From positions 3,100,001-3,164,000 of the forward strand of contig NZ_CP021455.1 in the NCBI RefSeq assembly GCF_002158865.1: a stretch of 64,000 nucleotides of DNA, read 5' to 3'. Within the stretch, counting starts at the first letter, position 1. Each line of letters starts with the position of its first letter. Made by a program: the position numbers and the translations under genes. This DNA is from Comamonas serinivorans. Its GTDB lineage: Bacteria > Pseudomonadota > Gammaproteobacteria > Burkholderiales > Burkholderiaceae_C. Shown here piece after piece: positions 42,406 through 51,145 of the stretch. Under the pieces are notes generated by a model. It was not told the DNA's origin, did not search any database, and saw only the letters and a program-made list of their open reading frames with translations.

Positions 42406-44148
42406 TCAATTGACCACACCCAGCACAGCGCCCAGGCGCAGCGCGTCGCCCACCGCGGCCCGCTGGGTCAACACGCCCGCGCATGGCGCCGTGACCTGCA
42501 TTTCCATTTTCATGGCTTCCATCACGGCCACCGGTTCGCCGGCCTCGACGCGGGCACCCTCGTCCACCAGCCATTTCTGCAGCGTGCCTGCGCTGGGCGC
42601 CGCGACAGCGCCTGGTTCGGACTCGGGCTCGACGGGCAGCACCGCGCCCGTGCCGCCGGCACCCGCGGCCAGCGCCCCGAGCAAGGCCGCGGGCAACCCC
42701 AGGCTCACGCGCCGGCCGTCGACCTCGATCGCGGTGCGGGTGAGCGCCGGCGATGCCAGCGGCGCCGGCCGCGGGCTGGCCTGCACGGCCTGGGCCAGGG
42801 TGTCGGCGAAATCGGTTTCGATCCACCGCGTGTGCACCGCGAACGCGCCATCGGCCGCGACGAAAGCAGGTGCCGTCACCACGGCATCGTGGAACGGCAG
42901 CACGCTGGGCACGCCGTCGATGCGGAACTCGGCCAGGGCGCGGCGCGCGCGGCGGAGCGCCTGCTCGCGCGAGCTGCCCCAGACGATGAGCTTGGCCATC
43001 ATCGAATCGAATTGGCCCGCCACCACCGAGCCCGCGACCACGCCGGCATCCACACGCACGCCCGGGCCGCTGGGCGCCTCGAACACGGTGATGACCCCGG
43101 GCGCGGGCAGAAAGCCGCGCGCCACGTCTTCGGCGTTGATGCGGAACTCGAGCGCATGACCCTGGGGCGCCGGGGCATCGGCGAAGGACAGCGGCAGGCC
43201 ATCGGCCACGCGCAACTGCTCGACCACGAGGTCCACGCCTGCCGTCACCTCGGTCACCGGGTGTTCGACCTGCAGCCGGGTGTTCACCTCCAGGAACGAG
43301 ATGGTGCCGTTGCGCGACAGCAGGAACTCCACCGTGCCGGCGCCCACATAGCCGGCCTTGGCGCACACGTCGCGGGCGGCCGCGTGGATGCGTTCGCGCT
43401 GCTCGTCGCTGAGGAACGGCGCGGGCGCTTCTTCGACCAGCTTTTGGTTGCGGCGCTGCAGCGAGCAATCCCGCGTGCCGACCACCACCACGCGGCCGTG
43501 TTGGTCGGCCATGACCTGCGCCTCGACGTGGCGCGGCTGGTCGAGGAACTGCTCGACGAAACACTCGCCGCGGCCGAAGGCCACCGTGGCCTCGCGCACG
43601 GCCGATTCGTACAGCTCGGCCACCTCGTCCATCTGCCACGCCACCTTCATGCCGCGACCACCGCCGCCGAACGCGGCCTTGATGGCGATCGGCAGCCCAT
43701 GCTCGCGCGCGAACGCCACCACGTCGGCCGCGCTGGTCACGGGGTCGGCCGTGCCGGCCACCAGGGGCGCGCCCACCGACAGCGCGATCTTGCGCGCCTG
43801 CACCTTGTCGCCCAGCGCCGCGATGGCGGCCGGCGGCGGGCCGACCCAGATCAGCCCGGCGTCGATCACGGCCTGCGCGAACGCCGCGTTCTCGGACAGG
43901 AAGCCGTAGCCCGGGTGCACCGCGTCGGCGCCGCTCTGCCGCGCAATGGCCAGCAGCTTGTCGACGTTGAGGTAGGTGTCGGCGGGACGTTCACCCTTGA
44001 GCGCATGGGCCTCGTCGGCGACGCGGGTGTGCAGCGCGTCCAGGTCCACGTCGGCGTACACGGCGACGCTCTGGATGCCGTAGTCGGCGCAGGCACGGGC
44101 AATGCGGACGGCGATTTCGCCACGGTTGGCGATGAGGAGTTTTTTCAT
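42406..44148 (-). CDS. Biotin carboxylase with fused biotin carboxyl carrier domain
   Basis: A 580-residue protein. Residues 1-450 are an ATP-grasp biotin carboxylase: [27 protein letters not shown], the glycine loop GGGGRGMK and [10 protein letters not shown]. Residues ~505-580 are a biotinyl domain with the attachment lysine in MEAMKMEM. Architecturally it is like the A-subunits of acyl-CoA carboxylases, but no carboxyltransferase is adjacent. In many bacteria such a gene accompanies pxpA/pxpB/pxpC, as here. Its role in that set is not established to my knowledge. It is the last gene of the leftward cluster, with a 450-base gap to pxpB-pxpC. Confidence 0.88.
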   Translation of the reverse strand: MKKLLIANRGEIAVRIARACADYGIQSVAVYADVDLDALHTRVADEAHALKGERPADTYLNVDKLLAIARQSGADAVHPGYGFLSENAAFAQAVIDAGLIWVGPPPAAIAALGDKVQARKIALSVGAPLVAGTADPVTSAADVVAFAREHGLPIAIKAAFGGGGRGMKVAWQMDEVAELYESAVREATVAFGRGECFVEQFLDQPRHVEAQVMADQHGRVVVVGTRDCSLQRRNQKLVEEAPAPFLSDEQRERIHAAARDVCAKAGYVGAGTVEFLLSRNGTISFLEVNTRLQVEHPVTEVTAGVDLVVEQLRVADGLPLSFADAPAPQGHALEFRINAEDVARGFLPAPGVITVFEAPSGPGVRVDAGVVAGSVVAGQFDSMMAKLIVWGSSREQALRRARRALAEFRIDGVPSVLPFHDAVVTAPAFVAADGAFAVHTRWIETDFADTLAQAVQASPRPAPLASPALTRTAIEVDGRRVSLGLPAALLGALAAGAGGTGAVLPVEPESEPGAVAAPSAGTLQKWLVDEGARVEAGEPVAVMEAMKMEMQVTAPCAGVLTQRAAVGDALRLGAVLGVVN

Positions 44149-44598
44149 GGCGTGGATCGGTTCAATGGGTGAGGGGCGCCTGGGGCGCGGCGGGCGCAGC
44201 AGTCGGACACGGCGCGGTGCGCCGCCAGCGGGCCGGCCGGCGCCTCAGCCTGGACAACGGGCCGCAAGCGGCGGTGGCAGCGGGGTGGCCATGCGAAGGA
44301 TGACATGCAGGTGGTATGCCTCCAGGGTCGTTTGAAAGACATCGAGGACAGGGTGTTACCCCATCCAACCTGAAGAGCAGCTTCAGCGGCGACGGGGAGG
44401 CGACGGGTCCAAGAAGGCCTGCCGGCATGCCCCGCCCGCAGCAGCCCAGGCGACGCCCGGCGTTCGCGCCTCGGCGCGCGGTGGGGGTCAACGCGGTGTG
44501 GGCGTTCCAGGAGCCCTGTGCCCTCGCTGCGTCACCCCGGCACGCGGGGTGACGGATGCGGTGCAGGGCATCCACGGCGTGAGCAGCAGGCGGGCCCA
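44149..44598. other. Gap inside the 5-oxoprolinase cluster, no gene seen
   Basis: Co-directional gap of 450 bases. It contains one degenerate palindromic element (44312-44361) and otherwise nothing I can support. Confidence 0.5.
44312..44361. repeat. GTAT/ATAC element, degenerate copy
   Basis: GTAT at 44314 and TTAC (for ATAC) ending at 44359 keep the 46-base spacing. Arms are weak. Recognised only by spacing and the terminal motif. Confidence 0.4.
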
Positions 44599-46245
44599 TC
44601 AGCCCACCTCCGCAAACGGCGCCACAACGCGGAACCGCACCACCGCCCCCACAGGCAACTGGGCCGCCAGGTGCAGGTGATGTGTGGCCACGCAGCCGAT
44701 CACGGGATACCCCCCCGTCAAAGGGTGGTCGGCCAGGAACAGCACCGGTTGGCCGTTCGGCGGCACCTGCAGCGCACCCAGCGCCGTGCCTTCGCTGGCC
44801 AGCTCGGCCGTCACCATCTCGGGCTTGCGCTGCAGGCCTTGCTCGCCGATCAGGCGCACGCCGACGCGGTTCGACTGCGGGCTCACGCCCCAGTCCTGCG
44901 ACGTCAGCAGGGCCAGGGCATCGGGCCCGAACCACTCGGTGCGCGGGCCCAGGTTCACATCCAGCGTGACGGGCTCGCCGCGCACGGGCAGTGCCGTTGC
45001 GGGGTCGACGGCGTGCATGTCGACCGCCGACTGCACCGCCTGCCCCACGGCCAGGACCTGCCCGGCACGCAGCGCTTCGGGGCCCACGCCGGCCAGCGTG
45101 TCGGTCGCGCGGCTGCCCAGCACGGGCGCCACGTCGAAACCGCCACGCACGGCGACGTAGCTGCGCAGGCCCGCCTCGGCTTCGCCCAGGCTCAGCACGT
45201 CGCCGGGGTCCAGCGCCAGCGGTGTGCCGCGCGGCACGGCCTCGCGCACGCCGGCCGCCGAGCGGCGGGTCAGCGAGCCGGCCGCACCGGTCACGGCCAC
45301 CACCACGGGCTGCAGGGCGCGCAGGGTCAGGCCGCCATCCACCGCCTCGATCGCCGTCGCGTCGGCCGCGTTGCCGACCAGGCGGTTGGCGGCTTTGAAG
45401 GCACGCACGTCGAGCGCCCCCGACACGGACACGCCCTGCCCGGCCTGGCCCGTGCGGCCCAGGTCCTGGCACAGCGCCTGCAGGCCCGTGGCCTGCACCT
45501 GCAGACCGGCGTCTGCGGGTGCGGATGCGGGTGCGACGGCCTCTGGCGCGGCGGACGGCGCCACGGCAACGCTCACGCGCGATGCGGCCACGAGGCGCTC
45601 GCGCAAGGCCTGGCCGGCCGCGCTGGCCTCGTCGACGAAGCGCACACGCTGGCCAGGCTGGAAAAACGCCGGCGGCACGCGGCCCAGGTCCCACATGGGC
45701 ACCGCGGTCGTGCCGATGAGCTGCCAGCCCCCCGGCGACTCGCGCGGGTAGATGCCGCTGTAGCGGCCGGCCAGCGCCACCGAGCCAGCCGGGATGCGCG
45801 TGCGCGGGCTGGCACGGCGCGGCACGTCGAACACGGCGTCGCCCCCCGTCAGGTAGGCGAAGCCGGGCGCAAAGCCGGTGAAGGCCACGTCCCAGGTGCC
45901 GCCGGTGTGGCGGGCGATGACCTCGGCCGGCGTCAGCCGCAGGTGCGCCGCCACCTCGGCCAGGTCTTCCCCGTCGTAGCGCACGGGCACCTCGACCAGT
46001 GCGCCTTCGGCGGTCGCGCGCTGGCTGCGGTCGCGCCGTGCCACCTCGGCCGCGACCCGGGCCGGCGTCGTGGCCCAGGGCGCGAACTCGATCAGCAGGG
46101 TGCGCGCAGCGGGCACCATCTCCAGCACGCCGGCCACGGGCTCGCGCTGCAGCGCATCGAACAGCGCCAGGGTTTCGGCCAGGTCGGCCAGCTCCACCAG
46201 CACGGCGTTGTCGTTCACAGGCAGCACACGCACGGCGTCCTCCAC
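44599..46245 (-). CDS. Fused 5-oxoprolinase subunits PxpB-PxpC (KipI-KipA)
   Basis: A 548-residue fusion. The N-terminal ~220 residues are PxpB/KipI, a cyclophilin-like fold with FTGFAPGFAYLTGG and the GSVALAGRYSGIYPRESPGGW block. The remainder (about 247-548) is PxpC/KipA, with GLQALCQDLGRTG at its start and DHPLTGGYPVIGCV near the end. With PxpA it forms the prokaryotic ATP-dependent 5-oxoprolinase, opening pyroglutamate to glutamate. The two subunits are separate genes in E. coli and B. subtilis; here an Ala/Pro-rich linker joins them. The start is a GTG at 46245. Confidence 0.9.
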   Translation of the reverse strand: MEDAVRVLPVNDNAVLVELADLAETLALFDALQREPVAGVLEMVPAARTLLIEFAPWATTPARVAAEVARRDRSQRATAEGALVEVPVRYDGEDLAEVAAHLRLTPAEVIARHTGGTWDVAFTGFAPGFAYLTGGDAVFDVPRRASPRTRIPAGSVALAGRYSGIYPRESPGGWQLIGTTAVPMWDLGRVPPAFFQPGQRVRFVDEASAAGQALRERLVAASRVSVAVAPSAAPEAVAPASAPADAGLQVQATGLQALCQDLGRTGQAGQGVSVSGALDVRAFKAANRLVGNAADATAIEAVDGGLTLRALQPVVVAVTGAAGSLTRRSAAGVREAVPRGTPLALDPGDVLSLGEAEAGLRSYVAVRGGFDVAPVLGSRATDTLAGVGPEALRAGQVLAVGQAVQSAVDMHAVDPATALPVRGEPVTLDVNLGPRTEWFGPDALALLTSQDWGVSPQSNRVGVRLIGEQGLQRKPEMVTAELASEGTALGALQVPPNGQPVLFLADHPLTGGYPVIGCVATHHLHLAAQLPVGAVVRFRVVAPFAEVG

Positions 46246-46268
46246 ATCTCAATCCATTGATACACACC

Positions 46269-46318
46269 GAGTATGAGCTGGTTGCCGTTCATCATGAAAC
46301 GGAAAACATCCCATACCC
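46269..46318. repeat. GTAT/ATAC 50-bp element, copy 16
   Basis: Core 46271-46316 (46 bases), flanks GA and CC. Pairings GTATG/CATAC and CCGTT/AACGG. It fills most of the 86-base gap between the DUF1445 stop and the pxpB-pxpC start. Confidence 0.85.
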
Positions 46319-46331
46319 ACCCCTCACCTCA

Positions 46332-47138
46332 TCACACGTGGTAGTGCTCGTCCGGCACATCGGTGATGAACATGTGGCCGGGCGCATGGGTGACCGCGAA
46401 CGGCACGCCCGAGGCCATGACGGCCGCCTGCGGCGTGACGCCGCAGGCCCAGAACACAGGCACCTCGCCGGGTTCGATGCGCACCGGGTCGCCGAAATCG
46501 GGGCAACCGATGTCGGCGATGCCGATGGCGGCCGGGTCACCGACGTGGACCGGCGCGCCGTGCACGGACGGGAAGCGGCCCGAAATCAGGCAGGCGTCCG
46601 AGACGCGGTCGGCCGCGATGGGACGCATGGACACCACCATGTTGCCGCGCAGCCGGCCGGCGGACCGGCAGGCGCGGTTGGTGGTGTACATGGCGACGTT
46701 GCTGCCGTCGGTGATGTGGCGCACCTCGATGCCGGCCTGCTGCAACGGCGTCTCGAAGGTGAAGCTGCACCCGATCAGGAAGGTGACCAGGCCCCCGTGT
46801 TCGGCATAGAACGGCGTGGCGTCGGTCACCTCGTCGACCAGCTGGCCATCGCGCCAGATGCGGTAGAGCGGGATGTCGGTGCGCACATCGGCGCCCGCCG
46901 CCAGCAGGGTCTGGTGGGCGCCCGCCTCGACCACGTCGAGCACGGGACAGGGCTTGGGGTTGCGCTGTGCGTACAGCAGAAAGTCCCAGGCCCAGTCGCG
47001 CGGCAAGGCGATCATGTTGGCCTGGGTCATGCCGGGTGCCACGCCTGCGGTGGGCGTCACCTTGCCGGCGCGGTAGTCGGCCCGCGCGGCCTGCGCCGCC
47101 GCCACGGCGGCCTGGTGTTTGGCTTGAAGGGGGTTCAT
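46332..47138 (-). CDS. DUF1445 family protein (putative hydro-lyase)
   Basis: A 268-residue protein of the DUF1445/YcsI family, including [20 protein letters not shown] near the start, [16 protein letters not shown] in the middle and [11 protein letters not shown] at the end. The family is labelled putative hydro-lyase, and related domains are linked to D-glutamate cyclase. In B. subtilis ycsI lies in the same neighbourhood as pxpA (ycsF), an NRAMP-like gene (ycsG) and kipI/kipA, so the context here is conserved. A role in D-glutamate/5-oxoproline metabolism is plausible, but inferred. Confidence 0.87.
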   Translation of the reverse strand: MNPLQAKHQAAVAAAQAARADYRAGKVTPTAGVAPGMTQANMIALPRDWAWDFLLYAQRNPKPCPVLDVVEAGAHQTLLAAGADVRTDIPLYRIWRDGQLVDEVTDATPFYAEHGGLVTFLIGCSFTFETPLQQAGIEVRHITDGSNVAMYTTNRACRSAGRLRGNMVVSMRPIAADRVSDACLISGRFPSVHGAPVHVGDPAAIGIADIGCPDFGDPVRIEPGEVPVFWACGVTPQAAVMASGVPFAVTHAPGHMFITDVPDEHYHV

Positions 47139-47191
47139 GGGTGCTCCTGGCGCGGCGGGCGTTCAGGCGACCTGCCGCGCATCAATGTCAA

Positions 47192-47241
47192 GGGTATGTG
47201 CGCATCGCCGATGTCCAGTGATCGGCCGTGTCCTCATACCC
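47192..47241. repeat. GTAT/ATAC 50-bp element, copy 17
   Basis: Core 47194-47239 (46 bases), flanks GG and CC. Pairings GTATG/CATAC and a 6-bp inner stem GCCGAT/ATCGGC. It lies between pxpA and the DUF1445 gene. Confidence 0.83.
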
Positions 47242-47285
47242 CAAGCGAATCATCTCAACCCCGGCCAAGCCGGGGCTGCTGGGGC

Positions 47286-48044
47286 TCAGGCAAAGGGCTG
47301 CAGCGTGACGCCGGCCTGCGCGAGTTCATCGCGCACGGCCCGCGCCATGGCCACGGCGCCGGGGCTGTCGCCATGCACGCAGATGGAGTCGGCCTGCACG
47401 CGGGTCAGGCTGCCGTCGATGGCCTCGACCACGCCTTCGCGCACCAGGCGCAGCATGCGCTGGGCCACGGCCCGCTCGTCGTGCAGCACGGCACCCGCTT
47501 CGCGGCGCGACACCAGCGTGCCCTGCGGGGTGTAGGCGCGGTCGGCAAAGGCTTCCTGGATCACCGTCAAGCCGGCGTCGCGCGCCCAGGCCACCAGCGG
47601 CGAGCCCGCCAGCACGACCAGCGCCAGCGAGGCATCAACGGCGCGGATGGCCTCGATCACATCGGTGGCCTGGCGCTGGTCGTGCGCGATGGTGTTGTAG
47701 AGCGCACCATGCGGCTTCACGTAGCGCACCGTGGTGCCCGCCACGCGCGCCAGCGCCTGCAGGGCGCCGATCTGGTAGATGACGTCGGCGCGCAGGTCGG
47801 CGCTCGCCACATCCATGCTGCGGCGGCCGAAACCGGCCAGGTCCGGGTAGGCGACGTGAGCACCCACGCGCACGCCCTGGGCTGCGGCGGCTTTCAGGGT
47901 GCTGAGGATGCCGGCGGCGTCGCCCGCGTGGAAGCCACAGGCCACGTTGGCGCTGGTGACGATGTCCAGCATGGCGGCGTCGTCGCCCATGGTCCAGGCG
48001 CCCAGGCTCTCGCCCAGGTCGCTGTTCAGGTCAATGTGGGGCAT
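47286..48044 (-). CDS. pxpA: 5-oxoprolinase subunit PxpA (LamB/YcsF family)
   Basis: A 252-residue LamB/YcsF protein. The family starts with [13 protein letters not shown] and has [25 protein letters not shown] and [10 protein letters not shown], all present. With PxpB and PxpC it hydrolyses 5-oxoproline at the cost of ATP. It is located between the NRAMP-like transporter and the DUF1445 gene on the minus strand, in the standard order for this cluster. Confidence 0.94.
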   Translation of the reverse strand: MPHIDLNSDLGESLGAWTMGDDAAMLDIVTSANVACGFHAGDAAGILSTLKAAAAQGVRVGAHVAYPDLAGFGRRSMDVASADLRADVIYQIGALQALARVAGTTVRYVKPHGALYNTIAHDQRQATDVIEAIRAVDASLALVVLAGSPLVAWARDAGLTVIQEAFADRAYTPQGTLVSRREAGAVLHDERAVAQRMLRLVREGVVEAIDGSLTRVQADSICVHGDSPGAVAMARAVRDELAQAGVTLQPFA

Positions 48045-48082
48045 AGGGAATCACTCCAGTCGAACGTTGCAAGGCGCCGGGC

Positions 48083-49336
48083 TCACAGGCCGATGAAGGC
48101 GAAGATGGGCTTGATGGACACCGCTGCCATGTACCACGACAGCAGGCACACCAGCGAGCCCAGCACCAGCAGCCACTTGGGGTAAGGCACGCCGCCCAGC
48201 AGGTCGGCGCGCGTCCAGCCGATGTACATGAAGATGGTCAGGCCCAGCGGCAGGATCAGGCCGTTGAAGCCGCCGGCAAACACCAGCAGCGCGGCGGGCG
48301 CCGTGCCCATGGCCAGGTAGACGACGAGCGAGATCAGGATGAAGACCACCGTGGCCCAGTTGCGGCCGCGCTCAGTGATGTTGGGCTTGAAGGCTTGCAG
48401 GAACGACATCGAGGTGTAGGCCGCGCCGATCACGCTGGTGATGGCCGCCGCCCACAGCACCACGCCGAAGGCACGCAGGCCGAAGCTGCCGGCCGCCGCC
48501 TGGAAGGCCTGAGCAGCCGGGTTGGCGTTCTTGTTCGCCAGGTCGATCGCCACGCCGCTGCTGACCACGCCCAGCACGGCCAGGAACAGCACGTAGCGCA
48601 TGAGCCCGGTGACGGCGATGCCACTCAGCGCGCCCTTGTTCACGGCGTTGATGTTCTCCAGGCCCACGGTGCCTTTGTCGAGCAGGCGGTGCGCGCCGGC
48701 GTAGGTGATGTAGCCGCCCACGGTGCCCCCGACGATGGTGGTGATGGCGGCGAAGTTGATGCTGTCGGGGAAAACGCTCTGGCGCAGGGCCTCGGCCACG
48801 GGCGGGCCGGACACGAAGGCAACGTACACCGTCAACACGATCATCAGGATCCCGAGCCAGACGATCATGCGATCGACGGCCATGCCGGCGCGCTTGGAGC
48901 CGAAGATGAACAGCGCAATGGCCGCGCTCACCGCGCCGCCGATCTTGGGGTCCACATCCAGCATGGCGTTCAGCCCCAGGCCCGAGCCGGCGATGTTGCC
49001 GACGTTGAACACCAGGCCACCAAAAATCACCAGCACGGCCAGCAGGTGGCCGCTGCCCGGCAGCGCTTTGTTGGCCAGGGCCGACGCGTTCAGGCGCGAG
49101 AGCGCGATCATGCGCCAGATGTTCAGCTGCACGACGAAGTCGATCAGGATGGACGCCAGGATGCCGAACGCGAACGCCGAACCGAGGTTCACCGTGAACG
49201 TCGCCGTCTGGGTGATGAAGCCCGGCCCGATGGCCGAGGTCGCCATCAGGAAGATGGCCGCAATGAGGGACGAACGCCGCGACTTGGCGAAGTCGGTCGC
49301 GGAACGGTCTGCCCCGGTGGTCAGGGTTTCAGCCAT
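48083..49336 (-). CDS. NRAMP-family transporter (YcsG-like)
   Basis: A 417-residue protein with about eleven helices. The first helix has MATSAIGPGFITQTATFTVN, related to the NRAMP metal-binding helix, but the strict DPGN metal motif is replaced by GPGF, as in the YcsG branch. Members of that branch are found beside pxpABC and are more likely to move an organic substrate such as 5-oxoproline than metal; this is inference. The ATG at 49336 is preferred because upstream residues in frame are not family-like. It is the first gene of the leftward cluster, 38 bases before pxpA. Confidence 0.85.
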   Translation of the reverse strand: MAETLTTGADRSATDFAKSRRSSLIAAIFLMATSAIGPGFITQTATFTVNLGSAFAFGILASILIDFVVQLNIWRMIALSRLNASALANKALPGSGHLLAVLVIFGGLVFNVGNIAGSGLGLNAMLDVDPKIGGAVSAAIALFIFGSKRAGMAVDRMIVWLGILMIVLTVYVAFVSGPPVAEALRQSVFPDSINFAAITTIVGGTVGGYITYAGAHRLLDKGTVGLENINAVNKGALSGIAVTGLMRYVLFLAVLGVVSSGVAIDLANKNANPAAQAFQAAAGSFGLRAFGVVLWAAAITSVIGAAYTSMSFLQAFKPNITERGRNWATVVFILISLVVYLAMGTAPAALLVFAGGFNGLILPLGLTIFMYIGWTRADLLGGVPYPKWLLVLGSLVCLLSWYMAAVSIKPIFAFIGL

Positions 49337-49418
49337 GGTGAGCCTCTGGAAAAAGATGCAAGGAGCACCGAGCCATGCAACATCGATGCCAATTTGCTTG
49401 AACACACGATTCTCATAT

Positions 49419-49447
49419 GTTCAATACAAGGATTTGTATTGTTGAAC
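49419..49447. promoter_or_regulatory. Palindromic operator candidate upstream of the NRAMP-pxpA operon
   Basis: GTTCAATACAA and TTGTATTGTTGAAC form an inverted repeat in unusually A/T-rich DNA, 83 bases upstream of the NRAMP-like start. The right arm contains a nested palindrome ATTGTTGAACAAT (49438-49450). The placement suits a repressor or activator site for the operon. The regulator gene is not in the window. Confidence 0.55.
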
Positions 49448-49459
49448 AATTATTGAGTT

Positions 49460-50376
49460 TTGCCGTACGGGATATCCCTCGGTGTCGGGCTGTCGTTTTG
49501 GGTGCAGCCTGCATGGATGCGGTGCATGAGGCCCCATGTTGGCGCGTACAGGCGGCCGGTGCGCGCCAGCCGCAGCGACACAGCACGCGCCCGCCAACGT
49601 CAGGGGCCGGGGACCTTGCCAGCCCGTCGGGCTGGGTTGGCATCCAGCCGTGCGGCGCCGTTCGGTTGGACGTTCAGGAGGACGGCCAAGCGCGCGAGCC
49701 GCGAGCAAGAAGCGGCCAGCAACTGCCCTGCCCTCCACTTGAGCGCACTGGGTGGCGCTTTTGGGGAGCCGCGCAGGCCCTCAAGCGCTGCGCACGGGCG
49801 CGAGGGGGAGCGTGGCTGAGTCACGCCACTCTGCGCGTGCCCTGAAGTGGCCCCTCAGCCGCCAGCCGCATCGGGCTCGCGCCGCCACATCGGACGGCCC
49901 GGGGGCAAGGACCGGAAGAATGGGGAATTCGCCTGGTGAGCCGATGGGCGCCGCGCGTCAGCCCTCGGTGGGTGTTTTTGGACCAGCCCGCAGCCGTCGC
50001 TCGCCTGCGTCGGGCCGGACGGGCCTCGTCCAACGGCCCTCCAGCACCGGATTCACCGTCTGGGCGGGGTGCAAGCGCCCCACGAGCACGGCTGGCCATC
50101 GGGGTCATGAGCGGTGCGTTGACTGGTTGAGGCCTTGGGCCAGCACGCTGGCTCCGTCCACGCCCGCGACCCACGGCGGGCCAAGCCGCCTGGCGGAAGC
50201 ACCTGCGGCACCCCCGCGCGACTGAGCTGGCGTCGCGCCTGCGGCTTGGCATGGACACGCCTGCGCCGCATCGCCATGCCAGCGCGGCGCAGGGCCGGTC
50301 TGCAGCGCATCGCGTGCGGCACCGAGGCGACAGGGCGGGCGGGGGATGACGCAGCGCCGTCGCCCATTCGTCAATG
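49460..50376. other. Long intergenic region, no gene seen
   Basis: About 900 bases between the operator candidate and the element at 50377. Open frames on both strands give low-complexity, unrecognisable products. I see no terminator, tRNA or repeat in it. Confidence 0.5.
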
Positions 50377-50426
50377 GAGTATGGTCGGCCTTCCGATACT
50401 TTTGCATCGGCAATCAGCCCATACCC
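50377..50426. repeat. GTAT/ATAC 50-bp element, copy 18
   Basis: Core 50379-50424 (46 bases), flanks GA and CC. Pairings GTATG/CATAC and CCGAT/ATCGG. It starts 3 bases after the response-regulator stop in transcription direction. Confidence 0.83.
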
Positions 50427-50429
50427 CGC

Positions 50430-51062
50430 TCAGTCGATGAGTTGCTGCTTGAGGGCGTAGTACGTCAGGTCGCTGTTGCTGGACAAGCCCATTTTTTCCA
50501 TCAGGCGTGTGCGGTAGGTGCTGACGGTCTTGACACTGAGCGACAGCTCGTCGGCGATCTGGCTGGCGGTTTCTCCTTTGGCCAGCTTGAGGAAGACCTG
50601 GAACTCGCGTTCGGACAGCTCCTCGTGCGGCGCCGAGCTGCCCTTTTTGCCCAGTTGCTGCGCCAGCAGCTCGGCCACGGTGGGCGTGATGTAGCGCTTG
50701 CCCAGGGCGATGGTGCGCACGGCGTCCACGATCTCCAGGGGCTCGCAGTCCTTGTTGAGGTAGCCGCTCGCGCCCTGGCGGATCAGCTGCACGGCGTAGT
50801 GCGCCTCCGGGTAGCCGCTCAGCACCAGGATGCCCATGTCGGGCGCCTTGGCGCGCAGCATGGCCAGGGCGTCGATCCCGCTCTGGCCCGGCATGGACAG
50901 GTCCATGATGAGCACATCGATCTCTTCCTTGCGCACCAGGTCGATGGCCTCGCGCCCCGATGCCGCCTCGCCCACCACCCGCAGGTCGATGTGGTCGGCG
51001 AAAAACTGCCGCAAACCCGAACGCACGATGGCGTGGTCGTCAACGATGCCTACTTTGATCAT
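50430..51062 (-). CDS. NarL/FixJ-type response regulator
   Basis: A 210-residue two-domain regulator. The receiver domain (about 1-120) has the acidic pair in IVDDH, the phosphorylation Asp in VLIMDLSMPG (about D54) and the Lys in YLNKDCE. The LuxR-type helix-turn-helix (about 145-205) reads LSEREFQVFLKLAKGETASQ and continues SVKTVSTYRTRL. It is divergent from the histidine kinase gene with 83 bases between starts, so the two probably form a pair sharing a regulatory region. Target genes are unknown. Confidence 0.92.
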   Translation of the reverse strand: MIKVGIVDDHAIVRSGLRQFFADHIDLRVVGEAASGREAIDLVRKEEIDVLIMDLSMPGQSGIDALAMLRAKAPDMGILVLSGYPEAHYAVQLIRQGASGYLNKDCEPLEIVDAVRTIALGKRYITPTVAELLAQQLGKKGSSAPHEELSEREFQVFLKLAKGETASQIADELSLSVKTVSTYRTRLMEKMGLSSNSDLTYYALKQQLID

Positions 51063-51145
51063 GTTGGAGTTCCTCTGCCTTGTGGCATGTCATACGTTTG
51101 GATCATATCCAGTGCAGGACGAGGCCTGTGCTAGGCTGTTTACCC

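Noticed and set aside
49337..49405. Upstream extension of the NRAMP-like protein
   Set aside because: The frame continues about 23 codons upstream, but those residues are not family-like and the ATG at 49336 gives a normal N-terminus.
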